From positions 17,118-81,117 of the forward strand of contig CAIRHO010000038.1 of assembly GCA_903878415.1 (NCBI GenBank): DNA of 64,000 nucleotides, given 5' to 3'. The position numbers and the translations under genes were made by a program. Under the pieces are notes generated by a model. That model was not told the DNA's origin, did not search any database, and saw only the letters and a list, made by a program, of their open reading frames with translations. Shown piece by piece: positions 9,120-17,584 of the stretch. The DNA comes from an uncultured Actinomycetes bacterium (lineage in GTDB: Bacteria > Actinomycetota > Actinomycetes > Nanopelagicales > Nanopelagicaceae). Positions within the stretch are counted from its first letter, which is position 1. The number at the start of each line of letters is the position of its first letter.

Positions 9120-10268
9120 CTATAAGGAGTTAAGAATTCGTCCAATCGAATCGGTGATGATTTCGGGACTTGTTCCAAAATTTAAACGAACAAATTGTGA
9201 ATAATCAGCGCCATATGAATGGCCAGGATTAATTGCCACTTTGCCTCTCTCTAAGAAATGGGCAGTCGGGTTTTCGCCTAAATTCAACTCAGAAACATCT
9301 AACCAAGCTAAGTAACTGCAATCAGGAATTCGATACTTAATTGCTGGAACTTTGGCCGCTAACAGATCAGCAAGTAGGCGCCGATTGTCATCCAAGGTTG
9401 TAAGTAGGCCACTTAACCATTCGTCACCGGCTTTATATGCGACGGCATTTGCAATTGCACCAAAAAGTGAGGCTCTAGCATGCACTGACTTAGGCATCGT
9501 ATCCAACATGGCATTTAATTTAGGATCCTGCGCGACGATAGTTGCACATTTCAAACCAGCAAGATTAAAAGCCTTACTTGCTGAAGTTACCGTGATACCA
9601 ACTTTTTTTGCAATATCTGAGGCTGCTAGAAATGGCGTAAAGGTTGTATCTAAATAAGTTAGCGGAGCATGTATCTCATCACTAATCACTATTACGTCGT
9701 ATTTATTCGCTAATTCTGCAATTTGCATCAACTCTGATTTCGTATAAACAGTTCCGACTGGATTGTGCGGATTGCAAAGTAAATGAGTTTTAACGCCAGA
9801 TTTATAAGCTGCTTCAATTCCTGCCATATCTAAAGTGAAATGCATGCCTTCACGCTTTAATGGGACTTCAACTTTTGTTAGCTTGAGTTCATTTATCCAG
9901 GTAAAAAAATTCTCGTAGACCGGAGTATTAATCATTAATTTATCGCCAACACTCATAAAGGTACGTAGAACTTCGATAACGCCAACTCCAACGTCGCAAG
10001 CGATTCGAACTTGTTCTGGATCTAAATTCCAATTCCATTTTCTACTAGCAAACCCTGCAAAATTTTCTTTCAATTCTGGAATCGGTCCTAAATAACCGGT
10101 ATCTGAGCGTTCAACTAAATCGTGTAACGCAAACTTTATTGGATCTGCTATCGGAAAATCCATTTCGGCAACCGGCAACGGCAAAATATCGCTTGGGTAG
10201 AAACGCCATTTAGCACTAGATCTTTTCTTCAGTTGGGCTAAAGAATCTGCGATTACTTTTTCACTCAT
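9120..10268 (-). CDS. patB: PLP-dependent C-S lyase / aminotransferase, MalY-PatB type
   Basis: 382 aa, fold-type I. It has P-L-P-V-A-E-M-D-F near the N-terminus, C-N-P-H-N-P-V-G (about 165-172), S-D-E-I-H-A-P-L (about 196-203) and the PLP lysine in S-A-S-K-A-F-N-L-A-G-L-K (about 229-240). Such enzymes cleave cystathionine to homocysteine, pyruvate and ammonia, or cysteine S-conjugates. It lies 31 bp after the LacI-type regulator. The pair recalls E. coli malI-malY, where a LacI-family protein controls this enzyme. It is probably co-transcribed with the two small membrane proteins and terC behind it. Confidence 0.85.
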   Translation of the reverse strand: MSEKVIADSLAQLKKRSSAKWRFYPSDILPLPVAEMDFPIADPIKFALHDLVERSDTGYLGPIPELKENFAGFASRKWNWNLDPEQVRIACDVGVGVIEVLRTFMSVGDKLMINTPVYENFFTWINELKLTKVEVPLKREGMHFTLDMAGIEAAYKSGVKTHLLCNPHNPVGTVYTKSELMQIAELANKYDVIVISDEIHAPLTYLDTTFTPFLAASDIAKKVGITVTSASKAFNLAGLKCATIVAQDPKLNAMLDTMPKSVHARASLFGAIANAVAYKAGDEWLSGLLTTLDDNRRLLADLLAAKVPAIKYRIPDCSYLAWLDVSELNLGENPTAHFLERGKVAINPGHSYGADYSQFVRLNFGTSPEIITDSIGRILNSL

Positions 10269-10299
10269 TGCGCCAGTATTCCACTAAAAAAAAGTAGTT

Positions 10300-11337
10300 T
10301 TACACTTCGTCCGGTTCCAGCCTGCGCGTAGAGTTTCTAACAATGAGTGTTGTAGGAAGTGTAAGTGAATGTAATTCGCTTTTTGGCGCTTTTAACCGCT
10401 CCATTATCGACCAAGCAGCCATCTCGCCCATTACCGTTACTGGCTGTTCGATAGTGGTTAAATCAGAAAATTCAGCCATTTCATGGCCATCAAAACCAAT
10501 AATTGATATATCTTCTGGAACTTTTAATCCATGACGGCGAATCGCTTGTAGTGCGCCGAGTGCCATCTCATCGGATTCCGCAAAAATTGCAGTTGGTCTA
10601 TTAGGCCGAGCTAATAAATCATCCATTGCTCTACTAGCACCGTGCATTGTGAAGTCTCCGTAAACTTCTCGAGCTGGATTCCATTCGATTCCGCTCTCTG
10701 CAAGTACTGACATAAAACCATTTCGGCGATCTTGTGGAACGCTAAAACCAAATGGGTCATCGGGGCGGCCAGAAAGTAAGCCAATCTTTTTGTGTCCTTG
10801 GTTTACTAAATGTTGAGTCGCGGTTCGTGCGCCAGCAACATCATCAATTGCAACACTTGAACAACGGTCGTGGTGCATTCCAACTAACGCAATTGGAATA
10901 CCCAGGCTAAGCATTGATTCGAATTCTTCTTCGGTTGGTGGCAAGCTAATAACAATTAACGCATCAACTCGACCTTTTAACATCTGGTGTTGAAATAGTC
11001 GTTCTCGACCTTTCATTTGCGAAAAGTTATAGAGCAGTAGGTCCAAACCAGATTCACGTAGCGCTTGTTCGGCGCCGTTAATAACTTGTGCGAAGTACCA
11101 TCGAGATACATATGGTGCAACAACGCCAACGCTATTTGTTCGACCATATATGGCTTTTGCTGGAGCTTGTGGAATTGGGTAATTCAATTTTTCAGCGGCA
11201 TCAACAATTCTTCTTCTAGTTTCAGCATTTACATGCTGCAAGCCTCGTAATGCGCGCGAAACTGTTGCTGGTGAAACTCCTGCTTCAATTGCCACTTCTT
11301 TAATTCCGATCTTTGAATGGTCGATTTCTAAACTCAC
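10300..11337 (-). CDS. LacI family transcriptional regulator
   Basis: 345 aa. The N-terminal LacI helix-turn-helix (I-K-E-V-A-I-E-A-G-V-S-P-A-T-V-S-R-A-L, about residues 10-28) and hinge are followed by a periplasmic-binding-protein-like effector domain. The GTG at 11337 is chosen because GGAGG lies about 9 nt upstream and it begins just before the HTH; the longer frame to 11379 would run through the operator. A perfect palindrome and further half-sites sit just upstream, indicating autoregulation. Its targets are probably itself and the following patB-terC run. Effector unknown; sugar or thiol compound cannot be told apart. Confidence 0.88.
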   Translation of the reverse strand: MSLEIDHSKIGIKEVAIEAGVSPATVSRALRGLQHVNAETRRRIVDAAEKLNYPIPQAPAKAIYGRTNSVGVVAPYVSRWYFAQVINGAEQALRESGLDLLLYNFSQMKGRERLFQHQMLKGRVDALIVISLPPTEEEFESMLSLGIPIALVGMHHDRCSSVAIDDVAGARTATQHLVNQGHKKIGLLSGRPDDPFGFSVPQDRRNGFMSVLAESGIEWNPAREVYGDFTMHGASRAMDDLLARPNRPTAIFAESDEMALGALQAIRRHGLKVPEDISIIGFDGHEMAEFSDLTTIEQPVTVMGEMAAWSIMERLKAPKSELHSLTLPTTLIVRNSTRRLEPDEV

Positions 11338-11361
11338 TCGAGACCTCCAATTAAAGAATGC

Positions 11362-11377
11362 GCTGCAAATTTGCAGC
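11362..11377. promoter_or_regulatory. LacI-type palindromic operator
   Basis: GCTGCAAATTTGCAGC is a perfect 16-bp palindrome 24 bp before the LacI gene start, with the even symmetry typical of LacI-family sites. An extra half-site AATTTGCGG follows at 11381-11389. Confidence 0.7.
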
Positions 11378-11427
11378 AAAAATTTGCGGAAAGGCTAAAA
11401 GTAGAGTGAAAATCGCAATCTGGCTAG

Positions 11428-11451
11428 CCGCAAATTGGTATTAATTTGCAG
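11428..11451. promoter_or_regulatory. Second, spaced operator-like inverted repeat
   Basis: CCGCAAATT (11428-11436) and AATTTGCAG (11443-11451) repeat the half-sites of the 11362 palindrome with a 6-bp spacer. It ends at the base before the second terC stop. It could also act as a weak hairpin terminator of that gene, but no T-run follows. Confidence 0.5.
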
Positions 11452-12345
11452 TTAAGCGATTTTCTTTTGGCCTTTAAGCAGGCTAAGCACGGTAGTTAGT
11501 AGTAATACTCCAAGAATTACCGAAAGGCTTAATGCCAAAGAAATTTCCGGAATGGGCACGCCAAAGAATTTCTCCCACCCTTGAAAGTGAGAGGCCTCAA
11601 AAATCAATTTGAGTCCGATGAACCCTAAAATAATCGCAAGCCCTTCGGAGAGATAAATTAGTTTTTTCATTAAACCACCAATAATAAAGTAAAGCTGCCT
11701 TAATCCCATTAGCGCAAAAATATTTGCTGTCACCACAATATATGGATCTTTAGTGAGACCAAATATAGCTGGAATGGAATCAAATGCGAAAATAACATTT
11801 GTAGTTGCAATCGCTGATAGCGCAATTACGAAGTAGGAAGCACCTTTCTTATGAAGAAACCTAATAAACGGTCCCTCTTCATACTCTTCTTCGGAATCCT
11901 CCGCGATCAATTTGTATGCTGTGTAAAGTAGGAAAGCTCCGAATATGAAAAATACCCACGACCATCGATTTACAAGCGCTGATCCAGCTCCAATAAAGAT
12001 TCCACGAAGGAAGAGTGACATCACAATTCCAATTAGTAGTACCAATTCTTCTTTCTCTTGGCTGACTTTCATCCGTGCCAAAATTAAAATAAAGACAAAT
12101 AAGTTATCCATTGAGAGCGAATACTCAGTTATCCAACCTGCGAAGAATTCTCCCTGTGCTTGCGCATTGCCCCAACTTCCCATGGATAAACCGAATGCAA
12201 TTGCAAGTGAAATATAAAAAACCGTCCAGATTGCAGCAGCTTTAATAGTTGTGACTTTATGTCGATTAGTAATAGCAATCAAGAGATCAATTGTGAGAAT
12301 CAAGCCAAGAACTAATAGCGTTACTAACCATACTGTTGCACTCAT
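11452..12345 (-). CDS. TerC family membrane protein (copy 2)
   Basis: 297 aa, the same length as copy 1 and with the same landmarks: T-E-Y-S-L-S-M-D-N-L-F-V-F (about 73-85), F-A-F-D-S-I-P-A-I-F-G-L-T-K-D-P and N-I-F-A-L-M-G-L-R-Q-L-Y. The cytosolic loop is more acidic (E-D-S-E-E-E-Y-E-E-G) than in copy 1, where it is basic, so the copies may differ in metal or partner. It is transcribed towards the LacI gene but separated from it by the operator cluster. TATGAT 6 nt before the ATG indicates a leaderless promoter. A divergent DUF4389 gene starts 58 bp away. Confidence 0.88.
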   Translation of the reverse strand: MSATVWLVTLLVLGLILTIDLLIAITNRHKVTTIKAAAIWTVFYISLAIAFGLSMGSWGNAQAQGEFFAGWITEYSLSMDNLFVFILILARMKVSQEKEELVLLIGIVMSLFLRGIFIGAGSALVNRWSWVFFIFGAFLLYTAYKLIAEDSEEEYEEGPFIRFLHKKGASYFVIALSAIATTNVIFAFDSIPAIFGLTKDPYIVVTANIFALMGLRQLYFIIGGLMKKLIYLSEGLAIILGFIGLKLIFEASHFQGWEKFFGVPIPEISLALSLSVILGVLLLTTVLSLLKGQKKIA

Positions 12346-12351
12346 AGGTGA

Positions 12352-12357
12352 ATCATA
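12352..12357 (-). promoter_or_regulatory. -10 element of terC copy 2 (leaderless)
   Basis: TATGAT (5 of 6 consensus bases) lies 6 nt before the ATG at 12345. Confidence 0.6.
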
Positions 12358-12402
12358 TTAAAGTAATTAAGTAATTGCACTTTACTATGCGAAGGAGAAC
12401 TT

Positions 12403-12990
12403 GTGTCCGCACAGATTGAGACCAATATCAAAGTTGAATTTAATTCTAGAGACCGAATTAGCGTGCTATTTAGGTTGATTTTGGTCGCGCCAATCGCAAT
12501 TTACTCTTCTTCTTTTTCAATTTCAGACGCTACGAATGGCTGGCCCACTGCGTTCCTAGTTCTACCGGCGCTATTTGCACTAGTTTTTCGTGAGGTCTAT
12601 CCAACTTATGTACTTAGTTTTAATAAAGCGCTTCTTGGGCTTTCAAATCGAATAGTCGCTTTTGTGCTTTTACTTCAAGATGGTTATCCATCAATTGAGT
12701 CGGATCCAAGAGTTGAAATAACTTTTCCAGAAATTGAAGGTGGTAAGAAATTAAATCGCTACTTACCTCTTGTTAAATGGATCTTGGCACTCCCACTTTA
12801 TTTAGTAGGCGCGGTCTATGCCGTTTATGCATTGGCGCTCACAATTTTTGCGTGGATTTCGATTTTAACTTCTGGCGAGTATCCAGAATGGTGTTCTAAA
12901 GGTGTGGTCGGAACAATTTCATATTGGAACCGACTAGCGGGATATGCGTTCTTACTAGTAACAGATGAATACCCAGACTTTAATATCTGA
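12403..12990 (+). CDS. DUF4389 membrane protein
   Basis: 195 aa with three to four membrane helices. It matches the DUF4389 pattern: R-x-x-V-L-F-R-L-I-L-V-A-P near the N-terminus, and a late E-Y-P-E-W ... Y-W-N-R-L-x-G-Y ... L-V-T-D-E-Y-P block. Function unknown. The GTG at 12403 follows GAAGGAG with 7 nt spacing. Its end overlaps the start of the next gene by 26 bp, so both are probably one transcript. Confidence 0.75.
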   Translation: MSAQIETNIKVEFNSRDRISVLFRLILVAPIAIYSSSFSISDATNGWPTAFLVLPALFALVFREVYPTYVLSFNKALLGLSNRIVAFVLLLQDGYPSIESDPRVEITFPEIEGGKKLNRYLPLVKWILALPLYLVGAVYAVYALALTIFAWISILTSGEYPEWCSKGVVGTISYWNRLAGYAFLLVTDEYPDFNI

Positions 12991-13600
12991 TAATAAGGCA
13001 AGAGCTATTGCAAAGAAGATAGTTGAGATTGATCCAGCCTTTACAAAAGTAATTTCCGAATCTAAATTATGTACTATTGGCAGAACAAAATCGGATCAAA
13101 CCCATTTCAGTTCTCTTGCTGCATCAATTCTTTCCCAACAATTATCTACGAAGGCCGCAGATACGATCATTAAGCGAACCATTGAGACAGCGGGCGGAGA
13201 GTTGACGCCAAGAAGAGTTGCTAAATTGAGTCAAGAACAAATTCGTGCCTCTGGAGTTTCCGGAGCTAAAACTAGGTCCCTTACCGAACTTAGTAATGTC
13301 TTTCTTGATAAGAAATCTGGTGTTCATAAATTGCATGAGCTATCTGATTCTGAAATTTCTGCGCTACTTCTTCCATTATTTGGCATCGGTCGATGGACTA
13401 TAGAGATGTTCTTAATGTTTCAACTTGGCCGGCTAGATGTTTGGCCGGTTGGAGATCTAGGTGTTAGGCGTGGTTGGGAAAAGATTCATAAAGCGAGAGT
13501 TGAATTAGAACCAAAAAAATTGGAAAAACTTGGCGATAAATTTGTGGGTTTTCGAAGTCATGTTGCTTGGTATTGCTGGCGTGGCACCGAACTTATTTAG
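12965..13600 (+). CDS. alkA: DNA-3-methyladenine glycosylase II, AlkA-like
   Basis: 211 aa, HhH-GPD fold. It flips out and removes alkylated purines to start base excision repair. Visible are the S-I-L-S-Q-Q-L-S-T-K-A-A segment (about 50-61), the hairpin L-P-L-F-G-I-G-R-W-T and the catalytic aspartate in V-W-P-V-G-D-L-G-V. It lacks the N-terminal domain of E. coli AlkA, as in many short homologues. The ATG at 12965 lies within the end of the DUF4389 gene. The 3' end overlaps the convergent msrB by 8 bp. Confidence 0.85.
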   Translation: MNTQTLISDNKARAIAKKIVEIDPAFTKVISESKLCTIGRTKSDQTHFSSLAASILSQQLSTKAADTIIKRTIETAGGELTPRRVAKLSQEQIRASGVSGAKTRSLTELSNVFLDKKSGVHKLHELSDSEISALLLPLFGIGRWTIEMFLMFQLGRLDVWPVGDLGVRRGWEKIHKARVELEPKKLEKLGDKFVGFRSHVAWYCWRGTELI

Positions 13601-14036
13601 GTTCGAGAATTAACGAAACTGAATTAATGCACCAACGTTGATCTGTTGGCACGTCATAACCTTCGCCTTCAAAAACATGGCCGAGATGGGAGCCGCAAGA
13701 TGCGCATCGCGCCTCAGTTCTAACTCTTGGGAAGAGTGACCGATCCTCAATCAAGAGAACTGCGTCATCTGTAGTGGGTGCGTAAAAAGATGGCCAACCG
13801 CAGCCAGAGTGAAATTTAGTTTCGCTCCGAAAAAGTTCAGCGTTGCAAGCTTTGCATTTATAAACACCAACAGTTTCAGAATCAGTATATTCACCAGTAA
13901 AAGGGCGTTCGGTTCCAGCTTTACGTAAGACATCAAAAGAGAGCGGATCTAATTTAGCTTTTAATTCCAGATCATTTAATTGAATTGGAAATGCATTCCC
14001 GCTGGGAGTAACTAGCGGTAACTCTTCGTTATTCAT
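13593..14036 (-). CDS. msrB: Peptide methionine (R)-S-oxide reductase
   Basis: 147 aa. It reduces the R epimer of methionine sulfoxide in proteins. Four zinc cysteines form two CxxC pairs (61/64 and 111/114), and the catalytic Cys136 is in R-W-C-I-N-S. H-S-G-C-G-W-P-S-F is also typical. The start overlaps the end of msrA by 8 bp, so the two are one operon (msrA first) repairing both epimers. Confidence 0.93.
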   Translation of the reverse strand: MNNEELPLVTPSGNAFPIQLNDLELKAKLDPLSFDVLRKAGTERPFTGEYTDSETVGVYKCKACNAELFRSETKFHSGCGWPSFYAPTTDDAVLLIEDRSLFPRVRTEARCASCGSHLGHVFEGEGYDVPTDQRWCINSVSLILEPK

Positions 14037-14553
14037 GCGCAGCCATCGGAAATTCTATTCCGGTTGACGAATGACAATCGTAACCATTTGGATTTTTTTC
14101 TAGGTAGCGTTGGTGATACTCCTCGGCAATCCAATACTTATGCTCGCCTACTTCTTGAATTTCGGTAACAATTTCACCGATTCCAACCTTCGTTAGTTCG
14201 GCTTCATAAATATCTCTAGTGTTTACCGCATCAATCATCTGCTCCGGAGTGGTGGTAAAGATTGCGCTGCGATACTGGGTGCCGATATCACCACCTTGTT
14301 TGTTAAGCGAAGTTGGATCATGCATAACCCAAAATTCTTCAAGTAAACGTTTGTAAGAAATTGCGCTTGAATCAAACTCAACTTTAACTAATTCTGCATG
14401 GCCCGTTTTCCCAGTACAAACTTCTTCATAAGTTGGATTAGAGGTAGCCCCTCCCATATAACCAACTGATGTATTTGTGACACCATCGAGATTCCAAAAT
14501 CTACGCTCAGCGCCCCAGAAGCAACCCGTTGCAAAATATGCGAAATCAGACAT
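14029..14553 (-). CDS. msrA: Peptide methionine (S)-S-oxide reductase
   Basis: 174 aa. The catalytic motif G-C-F-W-G-A-E is at residues 10-16, and G-Y-M-G-G, G-H-A-E and Y-R-S-A-I-F follow as in the family. It repairs the S epimer of methionine sulfoxide with thioredoxin or a similar reductant. It leads the msrA-msrB pair and is divergent from whiB1, about 190 bp away. Confidence 0.93.
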   Translation of the reverse strand: MSDFAYFATGCFWGAERRFWNLDGVTNTSVGYMGGATSNPTYEEVCTGKTGHAELVKVEFDSSAISYKRLLEEFWVMHDPTSLNKQGGDIGTQYRSAIFTTTPEQMIDAVNTRDIYEAELTKVGIGEIVTEIQEVGEHKYWIAEEYHQRYLEKNPNGYDCHSSTGIEFPMAAHE

Positions 14554-14644
14554 GACTATATTCTTTCAGGGATTATGAGATAAAGCACTTTAAGCGAATT
14601 GCCAGGTGAATGTCCTTGTTAATACAACTTTAAACAGGGAGAAT

Positions 14645-14764
14645 ATGCATATTGTCGATTCCGGCGATCAGCAGAAAATACATTGGTTTTGGTTCGGTCA
14701 TGTCGAAAGTCAAGACAGAGCCACGGTAAAAGTTAGGAGGGGTAGGAATGGATTGGCGTCATAA
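14645..14764 (+). CDS. 39-aa upstream ORF overlapping whiB1
   Basis: ATG at 14645 has a strong ribosome site just before it (CAGGGAGAAT). The frame runs 39 codons and ends at TAA 14762-14764, 17 nt inside whiB1. The peptide has an aromatic stretch W-F-W-F-G-H-V and a basic end V-K-V-R-R-G-R-N-G. The whiB1 ribosome site (AGGAGGGG) lies inside this frame, so translation of the small ORF would run over it. It may be a leader peptide coupling to whiB1, or a chance frame; conservation would decide. Confidence 0.4.
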   Translation: MHIVDSGDQQKIHWFWFGHVESQDRATVKVRRGRNGLAS

Positions 14765-15017
14765 ATCAGCTTGTCGCGATGAAGATCCAGAACTCTTCTT
14801 CCCGATTGGTAATACCGGTCCTGCGTTAGCTCAAATTGAAGAAGCGAAAAAAGTCTGTAATCGCTGCGATGTAAGAGAAGCTTGCTTGGCTTGGGCGCTA
14901 GAAAGCGGACAGGATGCTGGCGTATGGGGTGGGCTTTCTGAAGATGAACGCCGCGCTATGAAACGCCGCGCTGCTAGAAACCGCGCTCGACAATTAGAAA
15001 ATCAGAACCGCTTCTAA
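14748..15017 (+). CDS. whiB1: WhiB1-type iron-sulfur transcription factor
   Basis: 89 aa. The four [4Fe-4S] ligands are Cys9, Cys37, Cys40 and Cys46, followed by G-V-W-G-G (58-62) and a basic DNA-contact tail. The M-D-W-R-H-K start and D-E-D-P-E-L-F-F-P stretch match WhiB1/WblE closely. In mycobacteria WhiB1 is essential, NO-sensitive and binds the primary sigma factor. The stop overlaps that of the convergent pdtaS by 4 bp (CTAA), the same neighbour pair as Rv3219/Rv3220c. Ribosome site AGGAGGGG. Confidence 0.95.
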   Translation: MDWRHKSACRDEDPELFFPIGNTGPALAQIEEAKKVCNRCDVREACLAWALESGQDAGVWGGLSEDERRAMKRRAARNRARQLENQNRF

Positions 15018-16495
15018 TTTCTAATCGGAAAAGTCACAATAGCTTCAGTGCCTTGCGATAACCGCTTAAATTCAATACTTCCATTTAATTCATTAACTGT
15101 AAGAGTTTGCACAATTTGTAAACCTAAGTTTGCTTGATGCTCTGGTGTAAACCCTTCCGAAAGTCCACTGCCATTATCACTTACATAAACTTTGCATAAA
15201 GTCTCACTTCGTTCGACCCGAAGTTCTAGCTTGGAGCCAATGCTCTCTAAGCCATGTTCAAGTGCATTATGAATTAGTTCGGTGAGTACTAAAGCAAGTG
15301 GCGTCGCAACTATCGCGGGAAAACCACCAAAATTACCAGTTCGTTCAATTGTGATTTCATTAGTTCTAGTACTTAATACCACTGCATTAGCCATTATTCG
15401 ATCCATTACTTCATCGAAAGCAACTCTCTCTTTATCGCTTGTAGAAAGCGTTTCGTGCACAATCGCGATAGATGCAACTCTGCGCACAGCTTCCTCAAGC
15501 GCTGCACTAGCGTTTGGATCATCAATCCGCCGTGATTGCAATCTTAGTAAAGCTGAAACTGTCTGCAAATTATTCTTAACTCGATGATGAATTTCCCGAA
15601 TAGTTGCATCTTTTGAAAGTAGCGCTCTATCTCGTCTCCTTAATTCGGTAACGTTATGCGCTAACACAATTGCGCCAATTCGATCGTTAGCTTGGGTTAA
15701 TGGAATTGAAAGTAAATCAATGGTGCCAGTTTCGCAATCAAATTCCTCACGGCGTAGCGCTTTTCCACTCATTGCAACGTGCCAATTCTCTTCACGTGGA
15801 ATGTGTCTGATGGTTCCAGTTTGCAGCGAATCCAAAACATCACCTAAATTATGGCCTTCTAAATCACTTGGCCAACCAACTTTATTTAGCGCAGATCTCG
15901 CATTTGGACTAGCAAAAATCACTACGCCATTTACATCTAATCTGATTAAGCCATCTCCAACTCGAGGCGCTGACTCTGCGAGATAGACACTTTCCTTTAT
16001 TGGGAAGTTACCTTCGGAAACCATTCTGTAAATTTTATGAGCAATCTCGCGATAATTTAATTCGAGTTTGGATGGAGTGCGCATTGTTTCAACATTACGA
16101 TGGCGCGAAATTACGGCTATGAACTTTCCTTCAAAAAATACGGGCACAGTCTCTTCTTTTACAAGAATTTCGCCAACTTCTTCAGGTTCGGTGTCGCGGA
16201 TTATTTCACCATTAGATAGCGCTTGGTCAATTCGAGGCTTGCTCCCCCAGAGAATTTCGTTACCAATTACATTCTGGCTAAAAACCGTTGCTGCAGTTGT
16301 TGGGCGGATATGTGAAATTGCAATATGTCCTTCTGGCCATGACCGATAATCTTTTCGTCGAGGAACCCAGAGTATTAAATCTGCAAATGAGAGATCGGCT
16401 AATAATTGCCATTCAGCTACCAACTCGGATAATCGCAAAATATCAGATTCACTTAACGCAGTTCGTTGCGTAAGCGCGCTATTGAAAGTTTGCAT
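15014..16495 (-). CDS. pdtaS: PdtaS-type sensor histidine kinase
   Basis: 493 aa, no membrane helices. An N-terminal GAF-like region (to about 160) and a PAS region (about 180-300) precede a HisKA_2 dimerisation helix with the phospho-histidine in R-E-I-H-H-R-V-K-N-N, then a HATPase_c domain with N-x-x-x-H (L-I-H-N-A-L-E-H) and D-N-G-S-G-L. In mycobacteria PdtaS signals to the RNA-binding antiterminator PdtaR; a pdtaR gene is not in this window. TAGGAT 6 nt before the ATG suggests a leaderless start. Confidence 0.88.
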   Translation of the reverse strand: MQTFNSALTQRTALSESDILRLSELVAEWQLLADLSFADLILWVPRRKDYRSWPEGHIAISHIRPTTAATVFSQNVIGNEILWGSKPRIDQALSNGEIIRDTEPEEVGEILVKEETVPVFFEGKFIAVISRHRNVETMRTPSKLELNYREIAHKIYRMVSEGNFPIKESVYLAESAPRVGDGLIRLDVNGVVIFASPNARSALNKVGWPSDLEGHNLGDVLDSLQTGTIRHIPREENWHVAMSGKALRREEFDCETGTIDLLSIPLTQANDRIGAIVLAHNVTELRRRDRALLSKDATIREIHHRVKNNLQTVSALLRLQSRRIDDPNASAALEEAVRRVASIAIVHETLSTSDKERVAFDEVMDRIMANAVVLSTRTNEITIERTGNFGGFPAIVATPLALVLTELIHNALEHGLESIGSKLELRVERSETLCKVYVSDNGSGLSEGFTPEHQANLGLQIVQTLTVNELNGSIEFKRLSQGTEAIVTFPIRN

Positions 16496-16501
16496 GGGGA
16501 A

Positions 16502-16507
16502 ATCCTA
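16502..16507 (-). promoter_or_regulatory. -10 element of pdtaS (leaderless)
   Basis: TAGGAT lies 6 nt before the ATG at 16495. No ribosome site is present. Confidence 0.5.
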
Positions 16508-16516
16508 GCGAGAAGT

Positions 16517-17584
16517 TCAAGCCTCTAGATTCTCAATTCGAGCAAGCAGTTCAACGAAAGACTTTCGAATCGCGCTACGCGGGGCTACTCCGTGGATTGG
16601 CGAACAATTGGTTTGAGCCCGATCAAAAGATGAGTAGTCATAAGGAATTACCATTCCTAAATCAAGCGGCACCAAATCAAAAAATCTCCGTTCAATAGCT
16701 TTGTGGCGTCTTGATGTCCCAGATTTATTAAGAATATAGAAATCTTTTATATTCTTCGGTAAATCTGCCCGGTTATCAATAAACCTTTCAAGCGCACGTA
16801 TTGAATATTCCTCGGAATTTGCAACATAAATGATCGCACTCAATTTCTCAAACCAATGCGCAAATTCTTGGGCTAATTTTCTACGATCAATGATTGCATC
16901 TGAAATCTTTGGCATCACCCCAAGATCTACATAAATTTTGGAGTTTAAATCAATTAGCGCTTGGAATTTTTCATTAGTGGCGCTTAAGTCGGTATACAAC
17001 GAAAGTTTCGCGGACACTTTAAATTCATTGCGCAATTTTTCGTCAGATTGTCCGAGCAAAAGTGCCATCGCAGGCGCAACATTATCGGCGTCAACAATTG
17101 CAGTTTCGTGTTTTTGAGATGACTCTGCGGCAAGATTCATTGCTATTGAAGTTCGTCCTGGAGCACCGGCACTTCCGATGACACCGACCAGCGATCGATA
17201 TCTTGGCGATGTATTAAACGGTGCCGCAGAATTTGAATGAAGCAACGGATTACGTAGTGATCTAGCAATCAACTCATTTAGGGAGTTCAAATCTAGTGGA
17301 ACTCCGCCAACGCCTAATTCAATTATTGAAGTTTCAGAATCGTTCCATTTTCCTAACTCGATAGCATTTATTCCAGGCAAGTCTTTAGCAAAAATTACGA
17401 TCCATCTGGCACCGTCTAAAACTCTATTCTTTAGCGCTGCCATCAATTCTTCTCCCGAAATCGCCCTGGATATAATATTTTTCCCAGATTCAAAGAGAGT
17501 TCGAGCCACGAAAGATTCTCGCTCTGGATTAGCGATACCAGTGATTACATTTATTCCAGATTTAGATGTATTCAGATTAACCAT
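16517..17584 (-). CDS. CpaE/TadZ-like MinD-family protein
   Basis: 355 aa. The N-terminal half looks like a degenerate receiver-like domain and the C-terminal half is a ParA/MinD-type ATPase: G-V-I-G-S-A-G-A-P-G-R-T-S stands where the deviant Walker A (KGGxGKT) is expected, with Arg instead of the final Lys, so ATP hydrolysis may be impaired. TadZ/CpaE proteins place Flp pilus machinery. The ATG at 17584 overlaps the upstream cpaB-like gene by 8 bp and is preferred over an ATG at 17599. No TadA, TadB/C or pilin gene is nearby. Confidence 0.65.
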   Translation of the reverse strand: MVNLNTSKSGINVITGIANPERESFVARTLFESGKNIISRAISGEELMAALKNRVLDGARWIVIFAKDLPGINAIELGKWNDSETSIIELGVGGVPLDLNSLNELIARSLRNPLLHSNSAAPFNTSPRYRSLVGVIGSAGAPGRTSIAMNLAAESSQKHETAIVDADNVAPAMALLLGQSDEKLRNEFKVSAKLSLYTDLSATNEKFQALIDLNSKIYVDLGVMPKISDAIIDRRKLAQEFAHWFEKLSAIIYVANSEEYSIRALERFIDNRADLPKNIKDFYILNKSGTSRRHKAIERRFFDLVPLDLGMVIPYDYSSFDRAQTNCSPIHGVAPRSAIRKSFVELLARIENLEA

